Origin: Bacteroidales bacterium
GTDB taxonomy: Bacteria; Bacteroidota; Bacteroidia; Bacteroidales; UBA10428
Assembly: GCA_016926235.1 (NCBI GenBank)
Contig: JAFGOZ010000615.1
Coordinates: 1 to 8,118, forward strand
Reading direction: 5' to 3'
DNA: 8,118 nucleotides
Every line of letters starts with the position of its first letter. Within the stretch, counting starts at the first letter, position 1. Both the position numbers and the translations under genes were made by a program. The notes beneath the pieces are model-generated. The model saw only the letters and a list, made by a program, of their open reading frames with translations, ran no database searches and was not told where the DNA came from. Below are positions 7,505 to 8,118 of this stretch, in pieces.

Positions 7505-7524
7505 ATTATAAAAACTTTTATAAT
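7505..7524. repeat. Palindrome overlapping the capE-like start codon
   Basis: ATTATAAAAACTTTTATAAT is a 20-base inverted repeat with perfect 9-base arms and a 2-base centre. Its last two bases are the A and T of the ATG at 7523. It could be an operator site, a weak hairpin over the translation start, or an accident of AT-rich sequence; its position right after a good -7 box makes it notable. Confidence 0.5.
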
Positions 7525-8118
7525 GAAACTATTCGAAAAGAAAACCTTGCTTATTACCGGTGGAACCGGATCATTCGGTAACGCTGTACTTCGCCGGTTC
7601 TTAAATACAGATATTGCTGAAATCAGGATATTCAGCCGCGATGAAAAGAAACAGGATGACATGCGGCAGTTTTATCAGAATCCTAAAATAAAGTACTTCA
7701 TAGGAGATGTGCGCAACCGCCAGAGCCTTGACAATGCCATGCAGGGCGTTGATTATGTTTTTCATGCAGCTGCTTTGAAACAGGTACCATCATGCGAGTT
7801 CTTCCCGGCCGAAGCAGTAAGAACAAACGTACTGGGTTGCGAAAATGTGCTTGATTCAGCCATGTTACATAAAGTACAGAGGGTGATCGTATTAAGCACA
7901 GATAAAGCCGTGTACCCTATCAATGCCATGGGCATGTCAAAAGCCTTAAGCGAAAAGGTGATGGTGGCCAAATCGCGTTCATTGAATGGTTCCGGCACAG
8001 TATTCTGTGGTACCCGTTATGGTAACGTAATGGCCTCTAGAGGCTCGGTAATCCCCCTTTTTGTAAACCAGATGAAATCAGGCAAGGCCATCACCATAAC
8101 CGACCCCAACATGACCCG
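7523..8118 (+). CDS. capE: CapE/WbjB-type UDP-GlcNAc 5-inverting 4,6-dehydratase, 3' end outside window
   Basis: Characterised family members convert UDP-GlcNAc to the L-arabino 4-keto-6-deoxy sugar by 4,6-dehydration with inversion at C5. This is the first step to UDP-L-FucNAc, completed by CapF and CapG. The visible 198 residues are a soluble extended-SDR N-terminal part with no membrane helices. They show 'TGGTGSFG' (12-19) for NAD(P) binding, 'HAAALKQVPSCEFFPAEAV', then 'STDKAVYPINAMGMSKA' with T126, D127, M136 and K140. Met replaces the usual SDR tyrosine, as in this family. 'RYGNVMASRGSVIPLF' follows. These strings separate it from the membrane-anchored WbpM type next door and fit CapE/WbjB better than PseB. 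The ATG at 7523 puts the Rossmann motif at the usual distance. capF- and capG-like genes would be expected just downstream, outside the window. The base composition looks less AT-rich than that of the Wzc-like gene. Confidence 0.9.
   Translation, partial: MKLFEKKTLLITGGTGSFGNAVLRRFLNTDIAEIRIFSRDEKKQDDMRQFYQNPKIKYFIGDVRNRQSLDNAMQGVDYVFHAAALKQVPSCEFFPAEAVRTNVLGCENVLDSAMLHKVQRVIVLSTDKAVYPINAMGMSKALSEKVMVAKSRSLNGSGTVFCGTRYGNVMASRGSVIPLFVNQMKSGKAITITDPNMT

Noticed and set aside
7339..7662. Minus-strand frame of 107 codons
   Set aside because: Half lies antisense to the capE-like gene and the rest translates the inverted-repeat element, giving the typical meaningless repeat translation.
1..8118. 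tRNA, rRNA or insertion-sequence genes
   Set aside because: No cloverleaf-like conserved T-arm string, rRNA stretch or transposase frame was recognised on reading both strands.

Overview
The window looks like part of a surface-polysaccharide (capsule, O-antigen or exopolysaccharide) locus from a member of the Bacteroidota. Four things point there: AT-rich DNA with no purine-rich Shine-Dalgarno sequence before any start; an exact Bacteroidota-type promoter pair (TTTG and TAnnTTTG); a secreted beta-helix protein of the 'YYVSxxGxxxxxG' type with a bacterial Ig-like tail; and intergenic palindromic repeats of a kind I recall from Bacteroidota chromosomes. The placement is inference from these traits, and I cannot resolve genus or family.

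Layout. Positions 1-1640, minus strand: the first 546 codons of a secreted right-handed beta-helix protein, cut by the left window edge. Positions 1641-2428: a 788-bp AT-rich divergent intergenic region with no convincing gene. Positions 2429-4792, plus: a complete Wzc-type polysaccharide co-polymerase fused to a bacterial tyrosine (BY) kinase. Positions 4793-5273: a 481-bp gap containing a cluster of five small hairpins (4952-5112) that resembles a REP-type repeat. Positions 5274-7307, plus: a complete membrane-anchored WbpM/CapD/PglF-type nucleotide-sugar 4,6-dehydratase. Positions 7308-7522: a gap with short direct repeats, a 125-bp element bounded by inverted 8-nt-period arms, a good promoter and a palindrome touching the next start codon. 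Positions 7523-8118, plus: the first 198 codons of a soluble CapE/WbjB-type 5-inverting 4,6-dehydratase, cut by the right edge.

How it fits together. The two dehydratases would both act on UDP-GlcNAc-type substrates and yield 4-keto-6-deoxy sugars of opposite C5 configuration. These feed D-series (QuiNAc, FucNAc or bacillosamine-like) and L-series (for example L-FucNAc) amino sugars. The Wzc-like protein would control chain length and export at the inner membrane. The divergent beta-helix protein is secreted; a role on a polysaccharide is possible but rests only on fold and position.

The coding content is a recognisable type of locus, not an obviously new system. The parts most worth a second look are non-coding: the palindrome block between the Wzc gene and the first dehydratase, and the inverted-repeat element whose right arm appears to supply the -33 box of the capE-like promoter.
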